Source: Psychroflexus aestuariivivens (lineage in GTDB: Bacteria; Bacteroidota; Bacteroidia; Flavobacteriales; Flavobacteriaceae). From it: a stretch of DNA of 64,000 nucleotides. A program made the translations under genes and the position numbers. The stretch spans positions 1 through 64,000 of the forward strand of contig NZ_RQVT01000051.1 of NCBI RefSeq assembly GCF_004010055.1, written 5' to 3'. The notes below the pieces were generated by a model. It was not told the origin of the DNA, searched no databases, and was given only the letters and a program-made list of their open reading frames with translations. Position 1 is the first letter of the stretch. Each line of letters begins with the position of its first letter. Positions 1 to 7,804 of the stretch are shown piece after piece.

Positions 1-163
1 ATAGAAAATAAAAAACTTGCCCTGACACCTTATAAAATTAATTGCTAGTGCAAGCCTACTTACGAAAATCCTCGCAGTCTTTCTATCTGTGATTTATTTG
101 CTAACTTTAGTACTTAAACACGCAACGAAATCATACACAAGACCGTTGGCACCAATTTGAGAA
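1..163. repeat. Right-hand part of an attC-like intergenic repeat
   Basis: This non-coding stretch has no plausible reading frame and ends in CATACACAAGACCGTTGGCA (132-151), 12 bases before a lipoprotein start. The end GTTGGCA matches the attC R' consensus GTTRRRY. A complementary GCCAAC occurs at 621-626, just after the same gene. Similar motifs lie at 2209-2228 and 4292-4311, each upstream of another lipoprotein gene. The inner part resembles long intergenic repeats I recall from other Flavobacteriaceae genomes, which is memory and not a search. No integrase is in the window, so function as a recombination site is inference. Confidence 0.4.
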
Positions 164-611
164 ATGACGAAATACATTAAAATATTAGTTCTGTTTTTAA
201 CTTTATCTGCTTGCGGACAAAATGGGAATGAAATGAAAACACCTGAAAAATGCAAATGAAAAATTTGCGGAATTTATCGCTAAGAAAAAGTTCGTAGCGA
301 AAAATTACTATCCTGGCATAGCTGACGAAAAAATGCGACCGATTTTTACAGAGAAAATTAATAGTGTTGCGTCTGACTTTAAGAGCGTAGCGGAATCTGA
401 AAATTCGACTGACAAAAAATATCAAGAGAAAATTAAAATCGGTCTTTCAAGGTTTGCGGACGTTTATATGGAATTGGACACTGAAGACCGAGAAAGAGTT
501 TGCACGTATTTTGAGGAATTAATGGACATTGTAGGACTGGAAAGTTCGAATGGACAACTGAATAAATTTATGTACGGTTTTGACCCGAACGAAATGACAA
601 ATAAAAATTAA
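164..611 (+). pseudogene. Small secreted lipoprotein gene broken by a 1-base frameshift
   Basis: ATG at 164 opens a signal peptide ending in the lipobox LSAC, then runs to a TGA at 257-259. The downstream frame stays open from before 252 to the stop at 611 and encodes a helical, charged domain with no family I recognise. Removing one A from the five-A run at 246-250 joins the two parts (PENANEKFAEF across the junction), giving a lipoprotein of about 148 residues. The break is either a recent inactivating mutation or a sequencing error in a homopolymer. An ATG at 333 could give a 92-residue fragment without the signal peptide. The gene is bracketed by attC-like arms at 132-151 and 617-640, so it looks like a mobile cassette. 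Confidence 0.6.
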
Positions 612-616
612 AAAAC

Positions 617-640
617 TGTTGCCAACAACGCATCCTATGA
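617..640. repeat. Left arm of an attC-like site
   Basis: CTGTTGCCAACAACGCATCC starts six bases after the lipoprotein stop. GCCAAC fits the attC R'' consensus RYYYAAC and is complementary to GTTGGC at 145-150. The following GCATCCTATG (630-639) roughly complements CATATACGC at 2209-2217, so the original site may have been split by the insertion sequence lying between. GCATCCTATG recurs directly at 783-792. Confidence 0.35.
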
Positions 641-982
641 AAAGCAATCGTCCTGATCTTCATTCAAATTTATAATATTTTTCTTTTAAGACCTATCTCA
701 TTTACGATTAATTTTTTATCACGTTTTATAAGCTTTGAAGCTTGCTTCACAGCTTATAAAATGTAAAATAATAACTTGCTCAGCATCCTATGTGTGGTCA
801 ATAGATATCTATTGCCACCAGCATCTCTATGAGTGTAAGTTAAAAAGTCCATTCACTTGCTAACAAAATGTGATCCTGATGTAATGTATACTTCTGGCCA
901 CCTACGCTGTTTTGTGATATGGACTTTAGGTTCATTGTGAGCTTTGTTATTGGTTTATATTTTTTTGTTTACTTAAATTCTG
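640..982. ncRNA. Candidate structured RNA or end region of the IS110-family element (bridge-RNA candidate)
   Basis: There are 371 bases without a gene between the lipoprotein stop and the transposase stop. They contain a perfect 16-base palindrome, CAATAGATATCTATTG (799-814), flanked by TGGT and CCACCA, and a hairpin pairing AAGTCCATTCAC (845-856) with GTGATATGGACTT (914-926) with one bulge. IS110-family elements encode a structured bridge RNA in a non-coding end; in the IS1111 group it lies downstream of the transposase, which is the side seen here. That this region is that RNA is inference. The exact element ends were not resolved. Confidence 0.3.
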
Positions 983-2038
983 TTATTTAATTACTCCTAT
1001 CTCGTAAGGAATTTTGGTTTTTATTACAGCTAAAGTTCTGCTTAGTAGCTTTCTGGCAACCTTAATCACTATCTTCTTGGTATCCTTTCCCAAATGCTTG
1101 CGGTAATAATCTTGCATCACAGGATCTGTTCTTATGGCCTGCCAAGAGGCTTCTACAAAATAAGACCGCATCAGTCGATGAGCCCTTGGATTCATTCCTA
1201 TAGTTTTATAGTTGGATCCGCTTTGATGTACGCCAGGAGCAATACCTACATAACCTGCCAACTGTTTTAAGCTATTGAATCTTCGTAGATCTCCTAATTC
1301 TGATAATATTCCACATGCAACTATTCCGCCAATACCTGGGATGCTTCTTAAAAGATAATAATCCTGTTTATAGTGCTTACGGCAATAAGCTCTGAGCTGA
1401 TTGGAGACTTCTCTTAATTCCTTATCTATAAATCTAAAGCTTCTCATTTTACTCTTTAGGCTTTCTTTTCCTGTTGAATAATCGAACTCCAATTCATCTA
1501 TCCATTGTCTAAATTTATGACTCCAATGATCATTATCATGCTCCTCAGGGATATGAACACCATAATACAAGAGCTGCATTTTGATAAGACTCTTAATGCG
1601 TCGGTAGTCCTTTACCAGATCATTCCGCCTTCTAAAGAGACTACGCAACTCTTCACGCTCTTTATCAGGTACATGAATACTTGATAAATGACCATCTTTA
1701 AGTTCACGACTGGTAAGCTGAGCATCAATTTTATCAGTCTTAGTAAAACGCTCTTTGCCTTTGCGAAAAATATCAGCTGGATTTACTACCAAGGAACGCC
1801 AGCGGTAAGACTCAAAACAGCGGTGAGCTTTGTAACCGCAACAGCCAGCTTCATAAGCGGTGGTGACATCATAATCTGGATAATGTTTAGTAACATATTT
1901 ATATAATTCTTCTGGATAAGGCTTCATACTAAAAGATTTCCCTGAAAATAAATCTGTTGAAAGGTGAACTTTCCAACTACGCTTGTGTATGTCAATTCCA
2001 ATGAATAACTTCATTGAGGCAGTTTGTTCAGTTTTCAT
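983..2038 (-). CDS. IS110-family transposase
   Basis: This is a 351-residue DNA recombinase of a cut-out/paste-in insertion sequence. The N-terminal DEDD RuvC-like domain shows GIDIHK (D16), E63 in YEAGCCG, and D102 and D105 in TDKIDA. The C-terminal transposase domain has the helix-hairpin-helix motif SIPGIGGIVACG and the HQSGS segment, which carries the likely catalytic serine. The length is normal, so the gene appears intact. A start at M9 (2014) is an alternative. It sits between accessory lipoprotein genes and beside attC-like arms; some IS1111-group elements are known to target attC sites. No terminal inverted repeats or target duplications were identified, as is usual for this family. 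Confidence 0.95.
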   Translation of the reverse strand: MKTEQTASMKLFIGIDIHKRSWKVHLSTDLFSGKSFSMKPYPEELYKYVTKHYPDYDVTTAYEAGCCGYKAHRCFESYRWRSLVVNPADIFRKGKERFTKTDKIDAQLTSRELKDGHLSSIHVPDKEREELRSLFRRRNDLVKDYRRIKSLIKMQLLYYGVHIPEEHDNDHWSHKFRQWIDELEFDYSTGKESLKSKMRSFRFIDKELREVSNQLRAYCRKHYKQDYYLLRSIPGIGGIVACGILSELGDLRRFNSLKQLAGYVGIAPGVHQSGSNYKTIGMNPRAHRLMRSYFVEASWQAIRTDPVMQDYYRKHLGKDTKKIVIKVARKLLSRTLAVIKTKIPYEIGVIK

Positions 2039-2272
2039 ATCTTATAATTTTTGATGAAATTTAAAGATACTGGACTTTCTGCTTTTTCATTGATGCTAAC
2101 AAAAATTTCGAATTTATTGCTGAAACGAGAGTTTTGTGTATTTTTAGAAAGTAAAAAGTTTAACCGAAATCCCGAAGCGTCGGGAGCGCATTTTAAGTCG
2201 CCACAAACCATATACGCAAACCGTTGTCTTGCATATAAAAAATATAATATTACTAAATAAAACATCTGAATA
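2039..2272. other. Non-coding flank between transposase and lipoprotein gene, with hairpin and attC-like arm
   Basis: These 234 bases hold the transposase 5' flank, a perfect hairpin TCCCGA-AGCG-TCGGGA (2170-2185), and CATATACGCAAACCGTTGTC (2209-2228), which resembles the motifs at 132-151 and 4292-4311. The hairpin is not followed by a T-run, so it is more likely a dispersed repeat than a terminator. Open frames on both strands here show no recognisable protein. One IS end probably lies between 2039 and about 2200. Confidence 0.4.
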
Positions 2273-3943
2273 ATGAGACTGACTATTAAATACATATTAA
2301 TAATACTAATTTTTTACTCATTTTACTCCTGTACTAATGATGATGAAAATTTACAAGAAGATTTAATAAAAAATGCAATAGTTGGAAATTTTGTATTAAG
2401 AAATCAGGAAGATGTTGACAATTTTGGAAATCAGAATTATTCCTCTGTCAAAGGTTTATTAGCAATAGGTGACTCTGGAAATATTTCATCAGATATTACA
2501 TCTCTAGAACCTCTAAGTAGTTTAAAAGGAATATTTGGTAGTTTAACTGTCCAAAACAATCCAGGATTGACATCACTCAATGGATTGAATAATATAAAAT
2601 ATATGTGTTTCAATGAACCTACATCTGTAATAATAGACAATAATCAAAGTTTAAATGATATAACTGCTTTGACGAATATTGATTATTGTGGTTCTACAAG
2701 AATTGTTCTTAAAAATAATGGAATGCTTTCAAATATTGATGCCTTTTCAAATGTTCAAGCTATTGAAAGACTTCATATTGAAAAAAATGAAAACTTATTT
2801 GATTTAAGCCCTTTTAACAACCTTGAGGTCGCAGAATCAATTTTACTCATTGAAGGAAATTTTTCAAATATTGGATTGAATAATTTAAAGTCTTCAAATT
2901 TACTTAATATTTCCTCATGTAATAGCGTCGTTGATGTAGAATCATTATCAAACTTAACTAATTTAAAAATATTAGAAATAGGTATATTATCAGCATCAAC
3001 ACCATATTCCGATGAGCCTTCTTTACACAACCAATCTTTAGAATCGCTAGAAGGTTTAAGAAACATAACTGACTTAAGAATAGTTGCTATTGCTGGTTCT
3101 AATAATTTAACATCACTACCTAGTTTTAGCGGAAATATTGATGCTATAATTTTGCATAATACAGCTATTGAGAATTTAGATGTTTTTTCGTACACTGAAC
3201 AAGAATTATCTACGAGTATATTTTTATATAATAATTATAATTTAAAAAATGTTAATGGTTTACTTAATTTTAATACCCTTGGAGAAATATATTTAGTAAA
3301 TAATACAGATTTAGATAATATCGACGGATTTGATAATATAAATCAAATCTTAAATGGTTTCATTTCTATTGATGGAAATAACATTTCACAGACTAATAGT
3401 GTTTTCGAAAATTTAACATCAATTGATTTTGGTGGATTAGAAATTAAAAATAATACTGGGTTTGAACATTTTTCAGGCTTTAATCAATTACAAACTGACT
3501 TTTTAAGTGTTAGTATTCATAATAATTCTGACTTGATAAGTATTGATGGTTTTAACATGCTAGAAAATAGTCATTTAATTATCAAAGAAAACCCTAGTTT
3601 ATTATCAATTAATGGTTTTGAAAATGTTAGTGAAGGACAGTTAAGTATAGGAAATGTTATTAATGGTATTAATCAACCTATAAATCAAATAAACGTTTTT
3701 AATTCTTCTGCTAACATCATTAAACTGAAAATTTTTGATACAGAAATAACAAATTTAGATTCATTTCAAAATAATAGTTTTGGGAATTTAATTCAAATAA
3801 ATAGAAATAATTTACTGACTGATTTTTGTGGCATTAGTGAGCAAGTTGCTAATAGTAGTAGTTCAACATTAACTTACATTGTTAATGATAATGGTTACAA
3901 TCCAGGTAGATTTGATTTGTCTGTTGGTAATTGCAGTAATTGA
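2273..3943 (+). CDS. Leucine-rich, receptor-L-domain-like lipoprotein
   Basis: This 556-residue protein has a signal peptide ending in the lipobox FYSC, followed by acidic residues that suit export to the outer membrane surface in Bacteroidota. The rest is a series of about 25-30-residue repeats of the type L-x-x-I-x-G-f-x-n-l ... L-x-I-x-n-N, for example SLNGLNNIKY, NIDGFDNINQ and SINGFENVSE. This pattern fits receptor-L-domain or leucine-rich solenoids used for binding. No catalytic motif is visible. The gene is visibly more AT-rich than the core genes and follows an attC-like motif (2209-2228), which suggests horizontal acquisition. The ligand is unknown. Confidence 0.8.
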   Translation: MRLTIKYILIILIFYSFYSCTNDDENLQEDLIKNAIVGNFVLRNQEDVDNFGNQNYSSVKGLLAIGDSGNISSDITSLEPLSSLKGIFGSLTVQNNPGLTSLNGLNNIKYMCFNEPTSVIIDNNQSLNDITALTNIDYCGSTRIVLKNNGMLSNIDAFSNVQAIERLHIEKNENLFDLSPFNNLEVAESILLIEGNFSNIGLNNLKSSNLLNISSCNSVVDVESLSNLTNLKILEIGILSASTPYSDEPSLHNQSLESLEGLRNITDLRIVAIAGSNNLTSLPSFSGNIDAIILHNTAIENLDVFSYTEQELSTSIFLYNNYNLKNVNGLLNFNTLGEIYLVNNTDLDNIDGFDNINQILNGFISIDGNNISQTNSVFENLTSIDFGGLEIKNNTGFEHFSGFNQLQTDFLSVSIHNNSDLISIDGFNMLENSHLIIKENPSLLSINGFENVSEGQLSIGNVINGINQPINQINVFNSSANIIKLKIFDTEITNLDSFQNNSFGNLIQINRNNLLTDFCGISEQVANSSSSTLTYIVNDNGYNPGRFDLSVGNCSN

Positions 3944-4431
3944 ATTATATAGAAATTAAAATAATTTAAATTCGATAACCAAATTAATATATAATATTAA
4001 AGTTTTTTGAATATCATTTTAAAGTAATTAAAATTTATAATTGTTAGCGGAACTTATTTTGAAGAATACGTAATACCTCTACATTTTACAAATATAAGGT
4101 GTGTAAAAAAAGATTGGCTTTAAATTTAAAATAAACAATAAGACTGCAAATAAAGGTTAAACTGGTAAATTGAATACGCACCTCAACAGCACATTTAGTT
4201 TATACCGGCTTTGGAGTTTAATCGATAATGAAGTAATTTAAAAATTGAAAACTCAACTGAATAGCAAGAGGATTTAAGCTCCTTACAAAACATACACGAA
4301 ACTGTTGTTCAGAATTTTACGAAGACAAAAAAGCTTAGCATTTGATTACAGCTAGTTTCTGATATCCGATATTTAAAGATATTTTAAAGGGAAATTGAAT
4401 TCTTTAAAAAAAGAAACTAAAAACAAAAACA
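3944..4431. other. 488-base gene-free stretch with attC-like inverted ends
   Basis: No credible gene is seen. GTTAGCG (4042-4048) resembles an attC R' box. CAACAG (4184-4189) and CTGTTG (4303-4308) form widely spaced inverted ends about 125 bases apart, the second within CATACACGAAACTGTTGTTC (4292-4311). The size and layout resemble a long attC site, but the arms are short and the match could be chance. No clear promoter was found for the next gene. Confidence 0.35.
4292..4311. repeat. attC-like arm upstream of a lipoprotein gene
   Basis: CATACACGAAACTGTTGTTC is the third copy of the motif also seen at 132-151 and 2209-2228. All three share CAT(A)(C/T)ACG-like bases followed by AC(C/T)GTTG, and all lie on the 5' side of a plus-strand lipoprotein gene. 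Recombination function is inferred. Confidence 0.4.
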
Positions 4432-4887
4432 ATGAATAGAATGAGTAAATTAATTTCATCATTAATTATTATTGGATTATTGATAGCTGGATGTGCGGTT
4501 AATAATCCAAAATTTTTCTCATCCATTGAGTCAACCAATGATAAGACTTATGGTTATACTGCAGAGAATCCTGTAACAATTAAGAATGCAGATCTCAATA
4601 ATAGCATTGGTTCCTCATACTATTATTTATCTAGACTTAGAACTGATAAGGGAAATAAACTCCAACTAATTCAACGATTCTCAATTGAAAATCCTAATTA
4701 TAAGAAACCAGCAGTTCCCTTACAAAATAGATACACTGGACAACCATTAAGCTATGGAACTGGACCACTACTTGATTTGTATATTCTTAAGCCTGAAAAT
4801 GAAAAAGACACAATTCGAATATATATCAATCCATATTTAAAAGGAGAAGTTAAAGTACCAAACGGGCTAAATTTTGAAAAAGAATGA
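4432..4887 (+). CDS. Small lipoprotein with a DKTYGYTAENPV motif
   Basis: This is a 151-residue lipoprotein with the signal peptide lipobox IAGC at its N-terminus. The mature part contains TYGYTAENPV, a motif I recall from small Bacteroidota lipoproteins that databases sometimes mislabel as 2-dehydro-3-deoxyphosphooctonate aldolase; nothing enzymatic is visible here. The C-terminal half has YILKPENEKDTIRIYINPYL, which looks like a beta-rich fold. The start is the first of two ATGs (4432 and 4441). It follows an attC-like motif and is followed by AATAACGCTGC, another possible cassette boundary. The function is unknown. Confidence 0.7.
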   Translation: MNRMSKLISSLIIIGLLIAGCAVNNPKFFSSIESTNDKTYGYTAENPVTIKNADLNNSIGSSYYYLSRLRTDKGNKLQLIQRFSIENPNYKKPAVPLQNRYTGQPLSYGTGPLLDLYILKPENEKDTIRIYINPYLKGEVKVPNGLNFEKE

Positions 4888-5220
4888 CAATAAATAACGC
4901 TGCACCACACACAATATATCCGATATTGGTTTCAGTGATATGAGTAGGTTTGTAGTCCGCTTCAAATTTTCGTGTACCTTGATAGGAAATCACCTGCAAA
5001 CTCATACTGACTATATTGCCAAACGTTTTGATTTGAGTAAAAAACTAGAAAAAAACTTATTGAACCTCTGTTCAATGCTTAAATGTGGATATTTTAAATT
5101 TCAATAAAATGTCTGAACTGATCTAAAATATTTCCTATGACATTATTTAAACTTCTGAATTACTTTTGAAACCAAAAAAATTCTAGAAATCAGAAATGGA
5201 AAGAATTGCTTGGTAAGTAT
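4888..5220. other. Gene-free stretch between the cassette region and the rhodopsin terminator
   Basis: No open frame longer than trivial length looks coding on either strand. The first bases, AACGCTGCACCACACACAAT (4894-4913), may be the left arm of a further attC-like site, and TTTTCGTGTACC (about 4966-4977) resembles the reverse complement of the ACACGAAA core found upstream. The rest shows no feature I can name. Confidence 0.35.
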
Positions 5221-5253
5221 AAAAAAAAAGCCGAATTTTTTAAAATTCGGCTT
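5221..5253 (-). terminator. Rho-independent terminator of the proteorhodopsin gene
   Basis: AAGCCGAATTTT (5228-5239) pairs perfectly with AAAATTCGGCTT (5242-5253). On the minus strand the stem is followed by a long U-run (5221-5229). It lies 21 bases past the rhodopsin stop and marks the end of the accessory region. Confidence 0.9.
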
Positions 5254-5274
5254 GAAAATACAATTTAAGTTTAA

Positions 5275-6012
5275 TTAGTCTTTAGAAGTTGAATTAATTG
5301 CTAATGAATAAATAACCAATCCAAATCCAATCTTGTTAACTGCATCACCAATGTTGTAAACAACATCCATAAATGATGCATCAACTCCAAAATCAATTCC
5401 GAACAGTCCACCTGGTGTTCCTAAAATGTAACCAATTGGATAAATTGCCCAACCTACTAAAACAAACCAACAGAGAATATTGTGAGCTTTTAGCACATTT
5501 CCACCAGCGTTTTGAGCTAGTTTTTTGGCTTCACCAAACCATATTATATAAACTATAATAAAATATGCTATACCTGAAGCCAGACCCCATTGCCAAGAAT
5601 ATTCTGGAGAAACAGCTTCGCCGAAATAACCAGTTACTAACATAATTACTGACCAGAAAATTAATTTTGCCATCAATGATTTCTTAGCACCAGCAGCTCG
5701 AAGAATTAAGAAAAACTCAACACACATCAATGGAACTGTGAGTACCCAGTCTACATACCTAAAGAAAGTTGGTGATTCTGCAAAAGCATCCCAATAATCT
5801 CTCATGTAAAAATAATGCACAGCAGCAATAAATGTAATTAGTCCTGAAACCAATACAGAAGTTCTCCACTTTTTATCAAACTGACTTAGTGATAAAAAGA
5901 AAAACGCAGATGCGGCCATCATAGCCATACTACCTACGAAAAAAGTAAAACCGACATAGTCGTCGCTGGCGATTTTCGAAACGTCAGCTAATAAATACAT
6001 AAAAGTTCTCAT
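5275..6012 (-). CDS. Green-type proteorhodopsin, light-driven proton pump
   Basis: This 245-residue seven-helix retinal protein pumps protons out of the cell under light. Helix C carries the proton acceptor D88, T92 and the proton donor E99 in RYVDWVLTVPLMCVE, the DTE pattern of proton pumps rather than the NDQ sodium or NTQ chloride patterns. M96 at the tuning position predicts green absorption. H66 matches the conserved helix B histidine, and K227 in GDAVNKIGFG binds retinal. I chose the ATG at 6012, because an in-frame ATG at 6060 lies upstream of the TATATTTG promoter box at 6037-6044. The gene is divergent from blh, which makes its chromophore. Confidence 0.97.
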   Translation of the reverse strand: MRTFMYLLADVSKIASDDYVGFTFFVGSMAMMAASAFFFLSLSQFDKKWRTSVLVSGLITFIAAVHYFYMRDYWDAFAESPTFFRYVDWVLTVPLMCVEFFLILRAAGAKKSLMAKLIFWSVIMLVTGYFGEAVSPEYSWQWGLASGIAYFIIVYIIWFGEAKKLAQNAGGNVLKAHNILCWFVLVGWAIYPIGYILGTPGGLFGIDFGVDASFMDVVYNIGDAVNKIGFGLVIYSLAINSTSKD

Positions 6013-6036
6013 AGTTATTTGAATTTTTTGTTTAAT

Positions 6037-6044
6037 CAAATATA
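6037..6044 (-). promoter_or_regulatory. -10 box of the proteorhodopsin promoter
   Basis: On the minus strand this reads TATATTTG, matching the Bacteroidota TAnnTTTG consensus, 24 bases before the chosen start at 6012. A TTG at 6060-6058 is only 13 bases away, shorter than usual, so the -33 element is uncertain. The position argues against the longer start at 6060. Confidence 0.6.
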
Positions 6045-6090
6045 TTAAAATATTAAACAACTTATTTTTATTTTATGAAAACTTTTTAAT

Positions 6091-6098
6091 TATATTTG
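6091..6098 (+). promoter_or_regulatory. -10 box of the blh promoter
   Basis: TATATTTG matches TAnnTTTG and lies 21 bases upstream of the TTG start of blh, which leaves a leader of roughly 15 bases. It is back to back with the rhodopsin promoter in a 107-base divergent region, so one regulator could act on both genes. No clear -33 element is seen. Confidence 0.55.
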
Positions 6099-6119
6099 AT
6101 GATATAAAATTTAATAGTC

Positions 6120-7004
6120 TTGAATATCTATAATGTCATAATTGTGTTTAGTTTTTTTTGCATCTGGCTAAACATTTATTTACCTCCATATTTTTTACAA
6201 ATTTTGTCTATTTCAGCTATATTGAGCTTTGGATTATTGCATGGTTCAAATGATTTATTAGTAATTAAAAAACTAAAAATGAGTCCAAGTAATTTTAGTT
6301 TTTGGTCAATACTTGGATTCTACATTGGATTGATTTTAATTTTTGTACTTATTTTTTCCAATTTTACAATTCTTGCTTTATTCTTTTTCATAGCAATAAG
6401 CGCTTACCATTTTGGAGAACAACATTGGCAAAATTATTTTTCTGAAAGAAATTTTCTAAGTTTATTATTTTACTTCTTTTATGGTTTACTCATTTTGAAC
6501 CTTATTTTTTATTTAAATCAAAATGAAGTTATTGTCATTATTCATAATATGACCAATTTAACTCTAAAAACGACTTACTTTCAGTGGAGTTTAATAATAA
6601 GTTGCATAGGAACTGTAGGACTTGGAAGCCTATTCGCTTTCAAAAATGATAAATTCAAGCAATCAATACCAATCAATATTTTCTATCTTTTAGTTTTATC
6701 GGTCATTTTTTATGCTTCAGACGTATTGTGGGGTTTTACAGTTTATTTTGTTTTATGGCATAGTTTGCCATCGCTAAAAGATCAGATTAAAACGCTCTAT
6801 GGGACATTCAATTTTAAAAATTTTAAACGCTACTTCAGCAGAGCCTTTTGGTATTGGTTGATTTCTATATTAGGAATGGGAGTTGTGATTTGGTGGTTCA
6901 AAGATGATCAAAATTTTCTTTCGCTTTTGTTTGCTTTTATAGCAGCAGTGAGCTTTCCACATGTTTTTGTGATGAAAAAATTATTTCAAAAAAATAATAA
7001 TTAG
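6120..7004 (+). CDS. blh: Beta-carotene 15,15'-dioxygenase, Brp/Blh family (retinal synthesis)
   Basis: This 294-residue polytopic membrane enzyme cleaves beta-carotene into two retinals, the chromophore of the adjacent proteorhodopsin. Conserved histidines expected to hold the iron are visible: H41 in LLHGSND, H97 and H102 in YHFGEQHW, and H214 in VLWHSLPS. The start is TTG at 6120; no in-frame ATG exists before M54, which would delete the H41 motif, so TTG is required. The 3' end overlaps the convergent ABC ATPase gene by 4 bases. Carotenoid synthesis genes are not in the window and must lie elsewhere. Confidence 0.93.
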   Translation: MNIYNVIIVFSFFCIWLNIYLPPYFLQILSISAILSFGLLHGSNDLLVIKKLKMSPSNFSFWSILGFYIGLILIFVLIFSNFTILALFFFIAISAYHFGEQHWQNYFSERNFLSLLFYFFYGLLILNLIFYLNQNEVIVIIHNMTNLTLKTTYFQWSLIISCIGTVGLGSLFAFKNDKFKQSIPINIFYLLVLSVIFYASDVLWGFTVYFVLWHSLPSLKDQIKTLYGTFNFKNFKRYFSRAFWYWLISILGMGVVIWWFKDDQNFLSLLFAFIAAVSFPHVFVMKKLFQKNNN

Positions 7005-7804
7005 CTGATTTTCATTCTAAAACTCTGTGAAATCTGATCAAATACAATCAAATCCTTGGGAAATAATTTTTCAAAAGCACCATTTTTAATCAATTTTGAA
7101 GGTGTACCAACATTAATTTTACCGTTATTTATCAGAATAATTCGATCGCATAATTGAAGCGCTAAATTGATTTCATGTGAAGCAAATACAATACTTTTTT
7201 GTGAAGTTTTTGTAATTGATTTTAAAAGTTGAAGTACGTAAGCTTTGTGATACATGTCCAGATGAGATGTAGGTTCATCCATAATAATCAGCGGCGTATC
7301 TTGCGCCAATGCTCTGGCAATTAAAACTTTTTGAAATTGACCATCGCTCAAAGAATCACAAGATTTGTTCCTTAGATCAAGCATGCCAACTTGCTCAATG
7401 GCTTTCAGGACCTTTCTCTGATCAGAAGTGGTCAATGTCCCCAACCAATTCGTGTAGGGATGTCTGCCTAAAGTCACCAATTCCAATATACTCATGTTTT
7501 TTGAAATTGACTCGTTGGTTAAAACTAAGCTGATAAGATTAGATAATTTTTTTTGGTCTATTTTAGTAAGAGAACTCTCATTCAGAAAAATATTACCAGA
7601 TAAAGGCGGTAAAATATTCGATAAAGTCTTTAGTAAAGTAGATTTACCTGACCCGTTCACACCAATGACAGCAACCAATTCTTTAGTTTTTATTTCAAAA
7701 TCGATATTTTTGGCAACACAAATAGATTCTGATTGGCGTTTATATCCAATTGAAAGATTTTCAGCTTTCAAAATGTTTTTTGAGTGTACTTTTTCGTTCA
7801 TCAT
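7001..7804 (-). CDS. ABC importer ATPase, FecE/BtuD type
   Basis: This 267-residue cytoplasmic ATPase powers uptake of an iron complex or cobalamin. Walker A is GVNGSGKST, the signature is LSDGQFQKV, where D replaces the usual first G of LSGGQ, and Walker B is LIIMDEPTSHLD followed by the switch histidine in ASHEI. The variant signature LSDGQ is common in this family. It is the last gene of a three-gene minus-strand operon; its start directly follows the permease stop, so translation is probably coupled. The substrate cannot be told from the sequence, and no cobalamin riboswitch is visible upstream. Confidence 0.92.
   Translation of the reverse strand: MMNEKVHSKNILKAENLSIGYKRQSESICVAKNIDFEIKTKELVAVIGVNGSGKSTLLKTLSNILPPLSGNIFLNESSLTKIDQKKLSNLISLVLTNESISKNMSILELVTLGRHPYTNWLGTLTTSDQRKVLKAIEQVGMLDLRNKSCDSLSDGQFQKVLIARALAQDTPLIIMDEPTSHLDMYHKAYVLQLLKSITKTSQKSIVFASHEINLALQLCDRIILINNGKINVGTPSKLIKNGAFEKLFPKDLIVFDQISQSFRMKIS

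Noticed and set aside
2051-2260. An open frame of 69 codons across the transposase upstream flank
   Set aside because: It crosses a palindromic repeat (2170-2185) and an attC-like arm, resembles no family, and has coding-unlike composition.
2273-3943. Repeated DNA in the leucine-rich lipoprotein gene, considered as a CRISPR-like array
   Set aside because: The repeats are degenerate, in frame and encode regular protein repeats; there are no identical DNA repeats with unique spacers.
6013-6060. A longer start for proteorhodopsin
   Set aside because: The upstream ATG lies before the TATATTTG box at 6037-6044, and the extra 16 residues do not resemble known rhodopsin N-termini.
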